This document shows positions 5,176 through 6,313 of a stretch of DNA of 6,313 nucleotides, piece by piece (position 1 is the stretch's first letter; every line of letters starts with the position of its first letter). Origin of the DNA: Ruthenibacterium sp. (GTDB taxonomy: Bacteria; Bacillota; Clostridia; Oscillospirales; Ruminococcaceae); NCBI GenBank assembly GCA_020025255.1, contig JAHHSK010000083.1, positions 1 to 6,313 on the forward strand, written 5' to 3'. Below the pieces are notes generated by a model that saw only the letters and a list, made by a program, of their open reading frames with translations, searched no databases and was not told the DNA's origin. A program made the position numbers and the translations under genes.

Positions 5176-6093
5176 TTACAATGGAATCAAATGTGAACTT
5201 ATTTGTGGTTTAATTGATACCCCATTCCATTTATAATCATATAACTCAATGTCATCCGGCGTAACAGATCCGTATTCGCCCTCCATTCCGCAAATTCTTA
5301 TCGTTCTATCATCGATTTCTATGTACGCACTCATCGCCTGTTTGTATTGCAGCATGCCATGTAAATACGAATACTTTTCCTGCAATCCTTGGCAACGAGC
5401 TATTTGCCTGCCTACCCATGCATAATTCGCAGAATTCACCGTCAGATAAGATATCCCGTCTACCAGAGCATAATCATCTCCATGGTCATGCCCATTCACA
5501 CAAAGCAGTACCTGCTTTTGCGCAAACAACTTTCGGATATCCTCACGATTATCGACACCCCGTTTTTCAAAATCATTCACAAGACTATGATGGGAAAAGA
5601 TTACGCTTTTCCTGCCATCTCTTAATTCCTCTTGTAACCATTGTATCTCTTGCGCCGGAATAATTGGATATATGCAAGAATTCTTTTTATAGTTATTTTT
5701 ATAGTATATCTCTTCCTGCTCATCCTTTCGCATATAGCATGTGTTCAAAAAAATCAGTTTGTATCCCTTACATATTACCGAATAATACGGCTTGCTCATT
5801 GAAAAAAATTCTAATATTTCACTTAATTTGCAATCATCCGTTTCATGATTCCCAATAACAGGATAAAAGGGTATCCCTAACGCGTGAAACTTCTTCCATA
5901 CCTTTTGATTTTCATTTACAGGACGGCATAAATCACCTAACGAAACAATAAAATCCAGCTCTTTCTTTCGAGCCCTCGATAATATATCGTCGATTCTTTT
6001 ATCCCCATCTGCCACTTCATCATAGTGCAAATCACTAAATACAAGACTATTTCTTTTTCGGCTTCTGTCATAATATGATATGTTATCATACAA
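5176..6093 (-). CDS. Calcineurin-type metallophosphoesterase
   Basis: This encodes a 305-residue cytoplasmic-looking phosphoesterase with the full metal-binding set: FSDLHYD (Asp21, His23), SLGDLC (Asp54), VIGNHETD (Asn82, His83), IFSHHSL (His168 or His169) and VNGHDHGDD (His202, His204). These hold a dinuclear metal centre in phosphatases, phosphodiesterases and nucleases of the family; the substrate cannot be read from the sequence. Residues about 225-305 form a C-terminal extension rich in Tyr and acidic residues. The only start before motif I is a TTG (6091-6093), supported by AAGGGGG about 5 bases upstream. There is no signal peptide or membrane helix. The gene is visibly more AT-rich, with many A/T-ending codons, than the minus-strand operon to its left, which suggests acquisition by transfer. 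No neighbour inside the window suggests its pathway. Confidence 0.92.
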   Translation of the reverse strand: MYDNISYYDRSRKRNSLVFSDLHYDEVADGDKRIDDILSRARKKELDFIVSLGDLCRPVNENQKVWKKFHALGIPFYPVIGNHETDDCKLSEILEFFSMSKPYYSVICKGYKLIFLNTCYMRKDEQEEIYYKNNYKKNSCIYPIIPAQEIQWLQEELRDGRKSVIFSHHSLVNDFEKRGVDNREDIRKLFAQKQVLLCVNGHDHGDDYALVDGISYLTVNSANYAWVGRQIARCQGLQEKYSYLHGMLQYKQAMSAYIEIDDRTIRICGMEGEYGSVTPDDIELYDYKWNGVSIKPQISSHLIPL

Positions 6094-6120
6094 CGGTTCC
6101 CCCTTATGTAATCGAAATCA

Positions 6121-6226
6121 TGCGTGTTCGATACATTCTGATTTGAACTACGCAGGTTTCTCTGCGATTTTTGGATGCCGCAGGGCTTTCATAAAATCCT
6201 ATAAACCCGCCACACACAAAGGGTTT
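6121..6226. repeat. Cluster of overlapping inverted repeats upstream of the phosphoesterase
   Basis: Four potential stems are packed here. TGCGT-GTTCGA (6121-6131) pairs with TTGAAC-T-ACGCA (6143-6154), 11 pairs with one bulge. CGCAG (6151-6155) pairs with CTGCG (6162-6166). The same CTGCG can instead pair with CGCAG at 6179-6183. AAACCC (6203-6208) pairs with GGGTTT (6221-6226). Several share arms and so exclude each other. The last one follows the stop codon of the edge gene and may be its weak terminator. The others could be leader RNA structure or recombination/regulator sites. No coding frame is convincing in 6094-6238. Confidence 0.35.
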
Positions 6227-6238
6227 TTCGCAAACAGC

Positions 6239-6313
6239 TCACCTTTTCCCTTTATACGGCTTCCCCTGTTTATGCTTTCCGTGAAGGCTCATAAGGGCAA
6301 ATGCAAGGAAAAG
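6239..6313 (-). CDS. C-terminal fragment of an unidentified gene (cut by window edge)
   Basis: Only the last 24 codons and a TGA stop (6239-6241) are inside the window. The peptide begins LFLAFALMSLHGKHKQG and ends PYKGKR: a hydrophobic stretch followed by a strongly basic tail, as at the C terminus of a membrane protein whose last helix leads into the cytoplasm. The reading frame is open to the edge and precedes a candidate terminator stem, but 24 codons are too few to be certain it is coding or to name it. It is oriented like the phosphoesterase gene and lies about 145 bases upstream of it. Confidence 0.4.
   Translation of the reverse strand, partial: LFLAFALMSLHGKHKQGKPYKGKR

Noticed and set aside
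6141..6150. Possible tRNA T-arm because of GTTCAAAT on the minus strand
   Set aside because: The flanking bases do not form the required 5-bp T stem and no acceptor, D or anticodon arms can be drawn.
1..6313. CRISPR arrays, insertion sequences, rRNA or tRNA genes
   Set aside because: No regularly spaced direct repeats, transposase motifs or RNA gene signatures were seen on either strand.

Overview
The window looks like chromosomal DNA of a low-to-mid GC Firmicute, most likely a gut-type Clostridia member. Supporting signs are Shine-Dalgarno sequences of the AGGAGG/AAGGAGG type, TTG and GTG starts, a RuvX/YqgF of the Bacillota kind, and an NTF2-like protein of a type I associate with Clostridia. 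No database could be consulted, so family names rest on motifs recognised by eye.

Layout. Five genes lie head to tail on the minus strand between about 4459 and 24. In transcription order they are an NTF2/SnoaL-like small protein, a 680-residue polytopic membrane protein with a GT-C-like second half, a UbiA-superfamily prenyl-phosphate phosphoribosyltransferase homologue, a HAD-IB phosphatase, and ruvX. The last ends at a UUCG-loop terminator at the window edge. The membrane protein, UbiA and HAD genes are separated by only 13-14 bases and are clearly co-transcribed. The flanking gaps of 74 and 63 bases are also compatible with one operon.

Upstream of this operon is a roughly 270-base control region. 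It holds a minus-strand promoter with a perfect TATAAT box, then a structured leader of about 90 nt that ends in an intrinsic terminator. A competing long-range helix could block that terminator. This looks like an attenuator/riboswitch-type leader or a small RNA. Further inverted repeats lie just upstream of the first ribosome binding site.

Beyond this, a small two-helix membrane protein is encoded on the plus strand and ends at a strong 15-bp terminator. That terminator is shared with a convergent, clearly more AT-rich minus-strand gene for a calcineurin-type metallophosphoesterase, which starts at TTG. Upstream of the phosphoesterase lies a cluster of overlapping inverted repeats. The right edge of the window carries the last 24 codons of another minus-strand gene.

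How the genes may work together. The UbiA protein has the hallmarks of decaprenyl-phosphate phosphoribosyltransferase (mycobacterial Rv3806c type). The HAD enzyme could remove the 5-phosphate to give polyprenyl-phosphate pentose, and the GT-C-like protein could use that lipid-linked pentose outside the membrane. This order resembles the mycobacterial AftB / Rv3806c / phosphatase neighbourhood, but with a HAD enzyme as the phosphatase and without DprE1/DprE2 in view. The pathway is inference; the individual family calls for UbiA, HAD and RuvX are firm.
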